Assembly: GCA_037447655.1 (NCBI GenBank)
Contig: JBBHKE010001852.1
Coordinates: 96,001-160,000, forward strand
Origin: Zygnema cylindricum
Lineage: Eukaryota; Streptophyta; Zygnematophyceae; Zygnematales; Zygnemataceae
Direction: 5' to 3'
DNA length: 64,000 bases
Position numbers and translations under genes: made by a program. Shown here piece by piece: positions 26,753-39,600 of this stretch (its first letter is position 1; every line of letters starts with the position of its first letter). The notes below the pieces were generated by a model, which worked only from the letters and a program-made list of their open reading frames with translations, ran no database searches and was not told the origin of the DNA.

Positions 26753-29700
26753 ATGCTGCCAAGTTTCAGGAATCTGAAGATGCAGGCAAAGGTGCTTCCA
26801 GTAGATTCCATGGCTGCCTCTCTGATGCGTATTGCAGCTCCACCTGTCAACCCCCATGCGAAATATTTACTGCTCCTGGATTCGACTGTCTCATCTCCTT
26901 CTGTTACTGATCCAGATATTTTCGCTGGTGATTCTCCTCGTTATTCTCGTGTGCAATTGAAGGATCGGGTACAAGCTGCAGTAGGTTTCAATTTTGGACA
27001 GAGCTTTTTACCGATTCTTTTTTCGTTTTTTTCGATTTACACGTTTTACTCTTCTCCTGGAGTTAGCTTTTTATTATACGTACCTGTAGCAAATTCTTTT
27101 TCTTGTAACCGAAAAGTTTACCAATTCCTTTTTAAACCTTCGACTATTTCTTTTCGCTCGTTCGGTATTCCAATACTGCTTCGAATTTATTTTTTTCTAA
27201 AGCAGCGGTTTTCATAATATTTTGTCATTTTTCTTTTTCATTTTTATCCCCTGTTTATTCCATAGTCATTGTGAAGTTACTGTCCCTCGTGGCTACTTTT
27301 TTCTTAGTACACATCAAATCCATCGCACAATAAATCAGGATCATTGAGGCGCATCATTGTAGTATAATAGACAACTGGTTATTTTTTTATATTTTTATTG
27401 AAACAAATCCGAACAAAGTAGAATAAGCATTGAACGGATTTGAACAGGCTTGTCCAGCTGCTCAAACTTTTCAGAGCAAAATTTTTCCAGATTTTTTTTT
27501 TTATTTTTGCGCAAATTTCCGCTGCTGGATCACTGAAAATGAATCAAAGCTAATTTCGTCGGAGGAGATCGGGGGTGCATTCTGGAGTAGCTAGTCGTTA
27601 AAATAGTAAGAGAGGGAGCTCAAATACTGAAGGATAATAGAAAAGAATCGTTTGTTTCTGTTTAAGAGTTGAAAAAAAAATGAAGATCCGTTCTGGATTT
27701 GACAGACAGATTTATTCAAATTCCAACACATTAAATCCTTCAAAAGAAATAGATGAAAACTGGGAGGTTTACGTATGCCACCGACCTCTTCGGGAGGCCC
27801 CAGGAGACTTCTATTCTAGTCTACCTATGAAATTTAAGGTAACTTAAGTTTAATTTGTATTTGATATCTGTTATGGTCTCCTGAATTGGTTTCGATATTT
27901 TGCAAAGCAAGATGCATGCGTAGTTCATTTGCAAGTTTCCTTTTGGTTGTAAAAAAATGATTTAGAAATTAGTTATTGTGAATTATGAAGGGGATCTTCT
28001 TGTTGAGAGGTCCAAAATGATTACTTTCTGTTTTTGTAAATACAATGCTCATCCACCAAATGGCTTGTTTTTGTACATTTTTTGAATTTGATTTTTTTTT
28101 TATCTCCCAGTAGTCCAATTTCGTGTATTCTTACATTTGGATGAAAAAGTTTTATGGTAACCAGCCTCTGTTATCTTGTAGCTAGTTGGATAGTTCTATG
28201 GGAGTTTTTGTTCTTTCGTTGGAAAAATACTTTTTTTTGTGTGTCCCGAATTATCCTTGTGCAAATTATTCTAGTATTTGTTTTCTAACTGCTCCACTTT
28301 TTATTTTTATGTAGTATGTTCTTTATGCAAATACTTAAGTGTTATATTTTTATCATTTATTTTCTATTGTTGTGTATTTATTATCTAATGAATCTTTGCT
28401 TTGGCCTTGATCTTATGGTAAATGCAGAATAGATTAAAAGATTTAGGACTATGCCATTTTATGGCAATTTTTCGATCTTCCAAAGGAGAAATGATCCAAT
28501 TCGATTTCGGCCCACCTGGGGGTGACATAGTGGTTTCTTTTCCTTCAGGCCGAGGCATTGACAATAAGAAGTATGAGGTTTTTTATCACGAAAAAGGAAC
28601 TATCTATGCCGGTCCTTTGGGTGAAATTCGTGAAGAGAAAGTAAGTCCCGTCACACTTGACGAAAATCAAATTTTTAAGTGGAGAAATTGAAATTGTGTA
28701 TATCTTGTTTTTTACTCCAAAATTTTATGCATTTCTTGTATGATGTGTCTGTGGTAGTTTTGGTTTGAGCCTCGGTCCTCTGCAATTATGTGAGAGCTGG
28801 GTGACTTGTATTGTTTTCATTGTTTTTTTTTTGGTTTGTTCCATACCTGAATTTTCCATCTGCCGTCTCATTCCATGATATTTGTGAAGTTTGATGTTCT
28901 ACCAAATCACTCTTCTGATTATTAAAGGCAGAAAATTTTAGGAATACATAAAGTTTTCTTAAATTGCAACTAACTTTAAACATGCTTTTGTGTGCCATCT
29001 CTTCAAATCTCTCTTCAGGTTGTTAAAGGTAGACAAAATGTGTGGAATACATTCAAACTTCTTGATTGCTACTAATCTTAAACACGCTTTTGTCTATCAT
29101 CTGTTGGCTTGACTTCAACAGATCGAAGACGGTTTACCATCCTCGGCTTTGTTTATGGGACAAACTCGACTCTCCCTGGACGCTATTCGAGAGTTCAATA
29201 ATTCGCAAAATATGGCCTACCAACTCATTTGGAATGATTGCAGGTACGTGATCATATTCACAGGACATTAGGTGTTTGTATCCATGAAGATAAGCTCATC
29301 ATAATTTCAGTAAATGGAGTTGCCTCACTAACCCCATGCCCTTCACCACCATTTTTGCGGTCTGTGCAATATGTGAAGTTGGTCTATCTATTGATTTTAA
29401 AGATGAATTAGCTGATAGTTTTGTACAGTGCATTTGTTAGTGTGGCATGCTCCTTATTCGGAAGATTTGTACCAACATTAGTATTATGATGACTCAATGA
29501 TGATCCTGCAATTATGATAACAAAGGTTATGAACTTTCAAAACCCAACCCACACTATTTTTGGTGTACGGTAAACTGATTTGTTATTTTGGGGGACTGCA
29601 GGCATTATGTGGACATGCTCGTCCAGCACACCACAGGCGCTGAACGGGCCTCGGCCTCTCTCATGAGGCACTATGTGAGGCAAAAATGTCAACTGTCACC

Positions 29701-30326
29701 AAAATTGGGAAACTTCATCACAAAAACTGCTCAAAGAGCCCTTGAGAAAGAGACCACTGCCCTTATCGCTAAGGCTATGCAGACATCTTTCAGTGCTAGT
29801 GTTGCTGCTTTCTGCTTCAAGATTGGTCGAATTGTTCTCCTGTCGTCACAACGGTTTCGGTTACCGGCTGGTCTTGTAGCAATAGCTGGTTTGGTGACGT
29901 CACGAGGTATGGCTGATGTTTTACGGATCGGAGAACCAGCTGGTTTGGGAGCTCAATTGAGTACTTCAATTCGTCGAATAGTTACAAATAGGACAACATG
30001 GAATACGGGAGTCATTCTAGGCACAACCACGATGTCGTGGTGGGGGAGGAAGCAGATGGTAAATGTGCAATCAGGTAAGCTCTTTTGTTCTGCCTTTAAA
30101 AAGTTGAAAAAAAATAATTTTTTTGTTGCAGAGTTTTTGTTTTTTTTTGGATCTCGAGTGCCGTCTCTTTTCTCGATGAAAAAACTGTGAATTTACAAAA
30201 ACAATTTGATGTTTTGCATGAGTTTGTCAGGTGTTTTGTCCACTTTTTTTCGAATTACTACACCTTTGTGTATTTAACGCATACCAAAAAGTTGTAATGC
30301 TTATAGAATATCGAACATGGGAAAAG

Positions 30327-30366
<40 letters not shown>

Positions 30367-30584
30367 CTGTCTCTCTATGATCAGATCCACATGTACTAAA
30401 ACAAACGCATTGTTGTTTGTGTTTGTTTGTAGTTCAGATCAGAAGCCCCACACGCAGACCACTAATATGCCCCGGTTACAAAGAGAAACAAGGAGAGGTC
30501 ATTATGTATCAAAAAGGTTCAAATCTCCGACTTTCAATTTTCAATTGGGCGGTAATTGTGGAAAGAAATTCCATTCTGTTCTAA
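26753..30584 (+). CDS. Putative NlpC/P60-LRAT-type (papain-like fold) domain protein
   Basis: Exons: 26753-26980, 27710-27838, 28428-28640, 29122-29243, 29602-30074 and 30433-30584. All are GT-AG with matching phases, giving about 438 residues. The start at 26753 is the first in-frame ATG; another lies at 26780. The core runs ENWEVYVCHRPL, then DLGLCHFMAIF (His about residue 129), MIQFDFGP, and NDCRHYVDMLVQHTTG (Cys about 230, His about 232). A His with hydrophobic neighbours followed roughly 100 residues later by an N-x-C-x-H type motif recalls circularly permuted NlpC/P60 and LRAT-like enzymes, which are thiol hydrolases or acyltransferases. The C-terminal 150 residues are Ala/Ser/Arg-rich and moderately hydrophobic (VAAFCFKIGRIVLL, LPAGLVAIAGLV), possibly membrane-associated. 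The fold assignment is inference; substrate unknown. The last exon is the least certain. Confidence 0.65.
30325..30366. repeat. (TC)n microsatellite in intron 5
   Basis: Near-perfect CT dinucleotide run in the intron before the last exon of the papain-like-fold gene. Confidence 0.85.
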
Positions 30585-31655
30585 CTTACGGAATGCGTTT
30601 ACATAACCATTTGAGTCTCGTACCTGTACCGCGGTCTTGTATTCGACAACCTTTGGATAATTTGGCATTAATGGTTACAAGATTATGAAGTTATTAATTG
30701 ATTAAGTCTCATAAGAGACGACTAATTTCCAGTTTTTTCAGTTGTCTCTAGAGGAGACTACAATCGGGGAATTTCCCACTTCTTTTAAGTTGATTTTTGC
30801 ATTGGTTTTTTGTTAGACATTTAATTTGTAGTTTTACGGGTTTTTGTAATTGTAGTTTGGGTATCGTTGTTCCTTTTTAGAGTTAAGATTGTATATAATT
30901 GTTGAGTGAGATGGTAAGAGAGACATCTTTTTGAAGTCAATTTCTTCTAAAAGAGTCGGGTTTCGGAGAATCAGAATTCGAGTTTCTTTTTTTTATTCCT
31001 ATTTTTGAAATTCAATTTTCTTCTCTGGTTGAGTTTAAGGCTTGACATTACTGCCCTTTTTGTCACTATTATGAGCTCCTTTTGTATGAAAGTTGAGTAC
31101 ATGGAGAAGCCATAGTTTCCTGTTCAGTTTTCTTTGTTCTCTCTACTTTTTCGAGGTATATCAGTTTAAATGTGTGAAAACACATGAAGATAGTGTGTAA
31201 ATATATCTTAGTATTGTCGTACGATATATATACATATATATATATAGGAGAGAGGAAAGAGGAAGGACAGAGGAGGAGAAAGGAGGAACGAAGTTGTTGT
31301 GGGAAATGACATATATACTGTACGAACACTATTGAAAAATCGACAGTTTTTTTATGTCAATGGAGATACTCAAACATAGATTTGTATACATAATTCAAAC
31401 AATTATAGCTGTACAATCACTGTATGGAACTGTTACGTGACAAAGTAACATGTGAAAGCATGGAATATAATCTAAAATCCGTAATATACTATGGTCTAAA
31501 GGCATTTACTATTTTTCGAACATAGTTTGAAAAATAGTTTATTATTGCATATGTATGAATTATTCTGTCAGTTTTTAGGACTGTATATAACTGGAAACAG
31601 GAATTACTTTTAGCCCCTCCAAACACTCTAAAAAGTTGTATTAAACCCTAAAAAC

Positions 31656-32126
31656 TAATGTTGTGTTTCGGCAAGAAATTTATCGCGATAACATCAATAC
31701 CCGTAGTTATTGGTTCTCGAACGGAGAGGGGTCCCAATATATTGCTCCGAGACCAGCAAATTCCTTTTCGGAGATCAGTGGAAAAAAATAGTATGCTACA
31801 TAATATTACTTCATAATATACTGTATTATATTTTTCACTGTATATAGCGAGGCATGCCACGTGTAACAATATGTTCCGCACTCTGTGTAGCGAATAACGG
31901 TGGTTCAGTATGACGGGATAAACTGTACAGCCCGCATGGTAAGAACCGTACAATTATCGCCGATAGTGATCGGTACCGGTGTTACTGCGATAAAAAACTG
32001 ATATTATCGGTGTTTTATCAGCGATAACACCGTTGTCGATATATATTGTCCCAATATATCGATTATCGCCAAGCCAAAAAAAGGTACATATCGATTATCG
32101 GCAAAACCCTGCCGATACACAACACT
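31656..32126. mobile_element. Short element with AGTGTTGTGTATCGG-type inverted ends
   Basis: Left end 'atgttgtgtttcggc', right end 'gccgatacacaacact', which are inverse of each other. The interior holds many internal 'tatcggtg' and 'cgattatcg' motifs. It is 470 bp and non-coding. Ends of the form (C)AGTGTTG recall hAT-type transposons; this is a resemblance only. Confidence 0.55.
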
Positions 32127-32717
32127 ACTAAAAACCCTTCTTTACTAACATATTCATAGACTTTCATTCAGCTACATACCAACTAGAGTCTCCCTCTCCC
32201 TCCCCTCCCCTTTTCTCTTTTTCTTCCTGAAAATAAACAATAACAACCACATAATTTCGGTTTTCATACCTGGTCGTTAGAGTTTAATCCATCAGTTTCA
32301 ACTTTGTCCACCAACAAAATAGTCCTAACAACACTATTCAAGAACGTGGACTGTAATCTGCCACGTCCCCTTGCACTAATTTAATATTGTAAATTAGTAT
32401 TTTATATTCTAATTTTGGGTTTACACTAATAAATCCTTTGGGAAGCGTACTCGTTTCAAGTCGACAAAGCCTTTCTCTGTTACCTTTCCTCCTATCAATT
32501 TGGACTAAAACAAAAGTTACTAAAATTCATATAGTACACGCTGTCATAGTTAGCATTAATAACTTAAAACTAGATTTTCTATGTGGACACTTTGCCTAAT
32601 TCCTAATTTGAGACCACCAGCCAGAAGATAAGGGCTTCACCTTTTCATTGCAACTGTCAAATTAACCTTCTCACCAGTGTGCACAGAGAAATGTTGATTT
32701 ATACGCAAATTTTTTTT

Positions 32718-33159
32718 GTGATGTGTATCAGTAGCCATTTGCCAATAACCGATATGTACCTTTTTTAGACCTACAATAACCGACGTACTGGGCCGGTATC
32801 GGTAACGGATTATCACGATAAAAAACTGATATATTCGATACCCATCGATTACCGATAGATACCGGTCTCAATAATTTGCGGCAATAACAGTACAGTTCAA
32901 AGCGTACACTTGTACTGTTTTTGTACAGACGCCATGACATGGCATGCCATACTATATAATGCTTAAAATATAATACAATAAATATAATAGTACTATCATG
33001 TAGTATACTAAATTTTTTACACTTCACGCAAAAAAAAATTGCTTGTTCTGGAGCGGTATATTGGGACACCTCACTGTTCAATATCCAATAAAGTGAAACT
33101 ATTATTTATTATCAGTATCGGTTTTATAGCGACCAGGTTTTGACCCGATACACAACACT
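32718..33159. mobile_element. Second copy of the cgattatcg-rich inverted-end element
   Basis: Left end 'gtgatgtgtatcag', right end 'cccgatacacaacact'. The shared interior includes 'cacgataaaaaactgatat' and a track of 'accgatagataccggt'. About 440 bp, same family as 31656-32126. Confidence 0.5.
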
Positions 33160-36100
33160 ACAAATAATAGATCAACGCTACTTACAGGCTCAAGTTTAAA
33201 AACTGCTTTTGAATTCCAATTTTCCCATCAACTTTTTTGCATTTTTATCAACTTCTACACAATTTTACAACATCAAAATATATGGAATACTATTTAATAT
33301 TGAACACTATTATAAATGTAGGGTAAAACAAACCTCCCGAATCCAAAGAACGGTTCTACTATTTTTCTACTATATTCTCAAGAACTCGAAACATCATCAA
33401 AACAAATCAACTAAATTTTTAAAAATGCACTTTAGAAATCACACACAAAAACACATCCACTCAATACTCTATATAAAAATCTTCCATAAAACTACAAAAC
33501 CGCAAAAAAAGTTGGAAAATAAGATACAAAACACAAGTTCCGTGACAGTTGTAGACATACAAATTTTGAAAAACATTGACCGGATTTTTAGCCTCAGCCC
33601 AAAAAACCCTGCTGGAGTAAGAAAGAAAAAAGTAAAACGAAACGCAAAAATGAAAATAAAAAATGAAAACGAAAAACAAAATACAAAACCTAACTCTGCA
33701 TCCCACAAAGTTGCAATCCACTCTAATAAATGTGACTGGCAAATCATTCGGGCAGAAGACAATTGGAAAAAGACGACATAAGCCAATCACGGTCGAGATT
33801 TCGCCCTAAAAATCCCACAAACCCCATAAAAAAATTAGGTCAGAGGGAAAGAGGGAGAGAGGGGGTATCAGATAATTTACCCTTCTTCTTCATCAACCTA
33901 ATAATAAGAAAACATAAAATAGTATTAAATCGCATCAAGGGCAATTCCTCGAGACACAATACAGGTTTTCAAATTACCCTCGACACTCGATTTTTTTCCT
34001 GTTTTTCGAAAAAAAAACGTTGAAAAGGAAAGGAGACAAAACAACAGCCGAATAAAAACGTTATTTCCATTAGCTGTCCAATTGGATATGAATGGGAAGG
34101 ATATTTGATTCCAGAGGTTTAAACCGTATTTAAAACGTCGAAAACAGGGGAAACACAATATGCAGTTGCCCATACAATACGCAAATTATACAGTAATAAT
34201 ATAATACGCAATTAGTATAACATAACGACACATAATTTATATGTTGTTTTCCAAATCTTTCCCAAATGTTTTCAAATGTTTTCCAAATGCTTTCGCAAAA
34301 AAATGATTTGACAGATGGTTAAAACCCATTGGCCTATAAAATCAATATTAATATAACAATAGATGATTTTGTCCTATTCTTATCAACTGTCCATAAATAG
34401 GTTCATTTTTGTCTACATGTTTATTTTTATTCCATAGGTGTGCCGGTACATCGCGAATCCCAAAAAATGTTTATTGTTTCTTACCTTTGAAAGTTAATTA
34501 GTATGAGGATTGTTTTAGTGTTGATAATTTTATTTTCAGATCCAGACGAAGTTTTCGATTGTGAACCGCAAAAAAATCGGTATTAAAGAGAAAATAATTT
34601 ATTCTGTGTTCAGAGGGCAAAAGAAATCGGGACAGAATTAGTGTTATGAAGGCTAATAGCAATTCACGATGTATATTTATCATGAATCTTTATAAAAGTA
34701 GATTAATTATGAGCATATGGTTTATATAAAGTGTTATTTACTCTAATTCAATTCCAGAAGACGTGGCTGGGTTTGAAGAGCTTAAAGAATCAGTGTTAAG
34801 AAAATAAATTAGGCACTTTTTAAAGGCAAAAGGGCAAACAAAAAAAAGGGGCAAGTTATTAACGCTAATACAACGTGATACACGTTACTATTAGCATTAA
34901 GAAACTAGTAGTATAATGACTGTTTTAGTGTCAACAATCCAATTTTTGGTAAAAACAACGTGGACAATCCTGAACGGCAAAATAAGGAAAAACAATCAGC
35001 ATTATGAAAAATATTTTATATGTTCCGAGGCTCAAAAAAAAAGGTAAAAATACAAAATTAGTGATATTACTGCTTATAGCTAATCACGGTATAGTGTTGC
35101 CTATCTACCTGCAATGCTTCTCCTCTCCTTCCCTCTCTCCCTCCTCCCAGTTACCGCGGTTTGAGTTTTGTAAGGAAACCGGATATAATGTGGTGCCGAT
35201 TCATCGCGTATATAGTACAGTATAATGAGTATTTTTCTTATCAGTACACATGCATATTAAATTGGAAGACACGATGACAGAAAATTGAGTGGAAAAAGGA
35301 AGAGAAAAGTTTTGTTGATTAAATTGATTTTTTTTGAAAAAGACAGTTTGAGTACAAAAGGAAAATATCTCAAGAGTGACCTCTCGGGATCAGAAAGAGC
35401 TTTCGTGTACTTAAAGAGTCATTTGACCCTTTCACTTAAAAGCCACGGTCAAGATTGGTCAAGGTTCATAGACAGATCTTGACCGGAGTACAATCTTACG
35501 TTAGATCCTAGAGTACAACAAGGAAAATCTACCAGAAAAGGAGATAAGCTAAACGCCGAAATCCTAGATAGCGCTATCAGACTGAATAATTCTAAATTTC
35601 GGCATGTACTAGAATCCTACACAAAACAGAAATCTAGCCTAAAAGCTTCTACCAAAGACTAGCTTCCCAACAATGCAAAATTAGAACACAATGTCTGGAG
35701 GAATCGGAAAGTCATAATTTTTGACGTCGTTTCCTTAGACGACCAGTTTTTGGCGATAATTAAAATCCCAAAAACGACGATGAAATGACATACTTTTTAA
35801 AATATTGTACTCGTGTATGCACTGAATACCATGGGCTTGAGGATGTTGTCGTGTCGAATATTATACCAAACTTGCCAGTATACAACTCTAACATATACGT
35901 CGCATAATATTTTATCATGGGTATGAAATTTATATTGAGTGCGATACTGACTCGAAATAACTCTAAAAAACCCTAAAAGTTAGATATCGAATTTATATCG
36001 AGTGCGATACTGCATCGCGATATAAAATTAAAGATGACTCGATATGGTACACAGACAGTATGAAATCGCGAGATATTTTGGGAATTTGATACAATGCAGT

Positions 36101-36531
36101 TCACTTTAAAATATCTAAAAAGGGAACAGTAATGATTTTAAAGAAGCAAAAACGCAAAAGAGAAGTAACTCCAGGAAAACTGTCATTAGTGACAGTAAAC
36201 AAGAACCTATAAAATCAAGACAAGGACCAAAGAAAAAACAAAGTCAAAATTTTCCAGAATTCACCAATCATGACAACTTTATAATTCAATAAACATAAAA
36301 GTATCCCAAAAAAAATAAAATCAAAAAACAACAAACAAAAACACACAAATGAAAAGTTAAACCAGTAAGAAGCCTAAGTAACTGTAAAATAAACACATGC
36401 CATAAAATCAAAAAAAAAAAGTAAACTCTTCCAGAACTCACCAACAAACAAACTCACGAAGATACACTTAAAAAACCCTGAAAACCACACGAAAAATGAA
36501 TAAAAAAAAGGGTCAACGTTTTTAAACTTAC

Positions 36532-36645
36532 CAATCACAACGATTTTATTACAACGCTCCTCGGTTGACTTCCATAATCTCCCGGAACTATTTGAGAGGA
36601 TCTCATATTACCCTGAAGTGGAATCCAAAACAAAAAGGAGAGGGA

Positions 36646-36676
<31 letters not shown>

Positions 36677-39600
36677 AACATTAAATGTTCTTGACCCTCT
36701 CCCATTTTCTCAAAGCAAAAACTTTTGTTTGCTAAAAATAATAATAATAATAATTATAATAATAATAATCTCACCTGAAAAACCATCATTTCGTTAGAAT
36801 CTTTCACACATAGAGCTCCTTTCATTCGATAAATATCACTTTTGTGAGCTTTTTCCCAAAGAAGTTCACCGAGTAAATGGTCGACCTATCCCAATAACAA
36901 CCACAACAAAAAGACAACAAAAAAAAGCAATACAAAAAGATTATAAGAAAAAAAAAATGGGTTGATTTCCTTGATTTTCATTAAAGAGGAAGGATGAGTT
37001 TTTCTAAGCTCGTTTAAAGAATTAAACCCAAATTTGCATCCTTACTAATAATATATTTTTACATGTAAATTTTCTTTACTTTGTAAACTTCTATTTCCAT
37101 GTATTTTTTTTCCATTTCACACCTCCAAGCTAACTCTAAAACGACAAACAGCCAAAACCCTAAAAGACCAAAAAAGTGCAAAAACTGAAAAAGCCAAAAA
37201 AAAGAAAAAAAAAATGTTTGCTGAAATAAACCTCGAATGCCCAAAGTTATTAATGCACGTCCCTCCAAAAAAATCAGAAGAATAAAGCCACCTTGGAAAC
37301 GTCCACAAATTCGGGCAGCAGACAAAAAAAAAATGCACCGTGGAAATATTGACAAATCCGGGCAGAAAAAGAAAAAAAAATAGTCCACCTTGAAACCATC
37401 AACAAATCCGGGCAGCGAAACAAAAGAAAGAGTTCACCTTGGAAATATTAACAAAATCCGGACAGCAAACCCAAAAAAAAAATGTGCACCTTGGATATAC
37501 TGACAAAATCCGGGCAGCAAACCCAGAAAAAAAAGTGCACCTTGGAAATATCAACAAAATCTGGGCAGCAAACCAAAAAAAAAAAGTGCAGCGTGGAAAT
37601 ACTGACAAATCCGGGCAGCAAACCAAAAAAAAAAAGTGCACCTTAGGAATATTGATAAATCCGGGCAGCCAAAAACTGACAGTTCCGACGGACGAGTCGT
37701 GACGGTGTCCAGAACTCGAGTTGGTCTCCAAGAGACCTTCAAGCTCAGAAACTCTCTGTTGAGAGGGAGAGGAAGAGAGAGAGGGAGAGGACGAGAGAGA
37801 AGGAGAGGAAGAGAGCGAGGGAGAAGAAGAGAGAGAGGGAGGGAGAGAGAGAGGGCAGGAGGAGCGAGAGTGGGAGGGGGGAGAGGGAGTGAGAAAGTGT
37901 TAGAAAAATATTTCACACAAAGCTTCAAAGACAAGATGCGTGAATTCTAAACTGCAGAAGACCTTCAAGCTCAGAAACTCTCTCTTGGAGAGGGTGGGAG
38001 AGGGAGAGACAGAGGGAGAGAGAGAGAGATAGAAGGGAGTGAGAGAGAGAGGGAGAGAGAGAGATGGAGAGAGAGATCGAGGAAAATAATTTAAACTCCA
38101 GTTGAAGGAATTCAAGTTTAATTCCAGGAGACAATCAAGCTCAGAAAATCTGTTGAGACAGTGCGAGGAGGAGGGAAAGAGGAGGGGGAGAGAGAGGAGG
38201 GAGAGAGAGACAGAGAGAGGGAAGTGTTTCACAAGAGCTTCAAAGACAAGATGTGCCAGTTCCCGACCCAGAAGACCCTCCATCTTGAACACTCTCCGGT
38301 AGGGAGAGGGAGGGAGAGAGAGATGGAGAAAGGGAGGCAAGGAGAGAGAGGGAGAGTTCGAGGAGGTAAAGGTGTTCACACAGCGCTTCAAAGACAGGAT
38401 GGTATAACAGCTCGTTGACTAGAAAGAGTGGGGGAGAGAGAGAGAGAGAGGGAGAGAGCGGGAGGGTTTAATAAATGAGCCTGTCATAAGTGAAGAAAGA
38501 GAGATATAAAGAGAGAGAGAAAGAGAGAGAGAAAAAAAAGAAGCAATGTATATAAAGAGAAGTAAGGGGAGAGAGAGATCGAAAAAGACAAGAAAACTTA
38601 AGGAGAGAGAAAAAGGGGTGAGGCGAGGAAGGTAGAGGGAGAGGGCACGTGAGAGAGAAGGGCGAGAGGGAAAGGGAAGGGGGGGGAGAGGGAGGAGGAG
38701 TGGAGAGAGAGAGAATAGGGGTAGAGAGAAAGAATCAAGGGGTGGAGAGAAAGAATCCTGGGTAGAGAGAGAGAATCGGGGGTAGAGAGAGACAGAATTA
38801 GGGATAAGACAATAATGGTTCCTTTTGTTTCCCACCGCAGAAACTTTGATCTTTAAAGAACATCTGGAGACTGAAACCTTTCAAATTTTTCATTAGTTTC
38901 AATTTTTAAGACTGATGTGAAACACTTACAATTTTTTTCTGAAACTAACAACTGAAAACTGAATCCGGTCCTAACCTTGACTTAACATAGAACTACAGTT
39001 TTAAACCATGGAAAACGAACACAACTTACCAGACATTAATTTAAACTTTACTTCGTAAAAGGCAATAAAACTCCTATTTCAATCGCTAAAATTCAAACAC
39101 AAAAAAAGACGTACACTGTCTTCCCTTTCCTATTTTTTTTTTGAACTCATAGAATATCATTAAATTTTCCGCGTTTTCGGACTCAGAGAAAATTAGTGAA
39201 ATTCTCTACACTTTTGAACGCAGAAAATTTATTAAAAGAAAAATGAACCACTCACTACCTCTCTTTCCCAATTAAGAAAGTCGCACCGCAAAAGCAATTT
39301 GAAGTGCCGCTTCATTTACTGCTCCCTCCTCTCTCTCCTCCCTTAGTTGTCGCTCCAAATTTCGAGCATCGACCACCTACAAGTAATGTGCGCAAAAAAG
39401 AGACGAAAAACAAAAAAATACAAAAAGGAGTACAAACATCACTACTAATTGCGGTGGTTATATCGTCAAGTTTAGAAATATATGACAATCCATTTCATGT
39501 TTCTTTCTTCTTTTTCTTTTTTTGGGTGGTTTTCTCCAAGAGTGGATGCATCTCACACTAGTATTTTAAACTAAATATATCTTAGAAACTCAATCTCTTC

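Larger units (their letters stand above)
30585..36531. other. Intergenic, rich in short dispersed elements
   Basis: No gene is supported. It contains the two elements listed at 31656 and 32718, a related degenerate stretch near 35920-36110, family-1 or family-2 MITE fragments (32310-32420, 34500-34680, 34735-34890), and A-rich sequence (33200-33780, 36200-36500). The missing 3' exons of the COBW gene should lie here or were lost; I could not identify them. Confidence 0.5.

Noticed and set aside
33209-33781. 190-residue Lys/Asn-rich ORF
   Set aside because: A-rich low-complexity sequence with no family features; likely open by composition.
37288-37670. Possible repeat protein encoded by the 50-bp units
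   Set aside because: The units match the end of the COBW exon plus its donor, the T-runs between them vary in length, and the frame is not kept.
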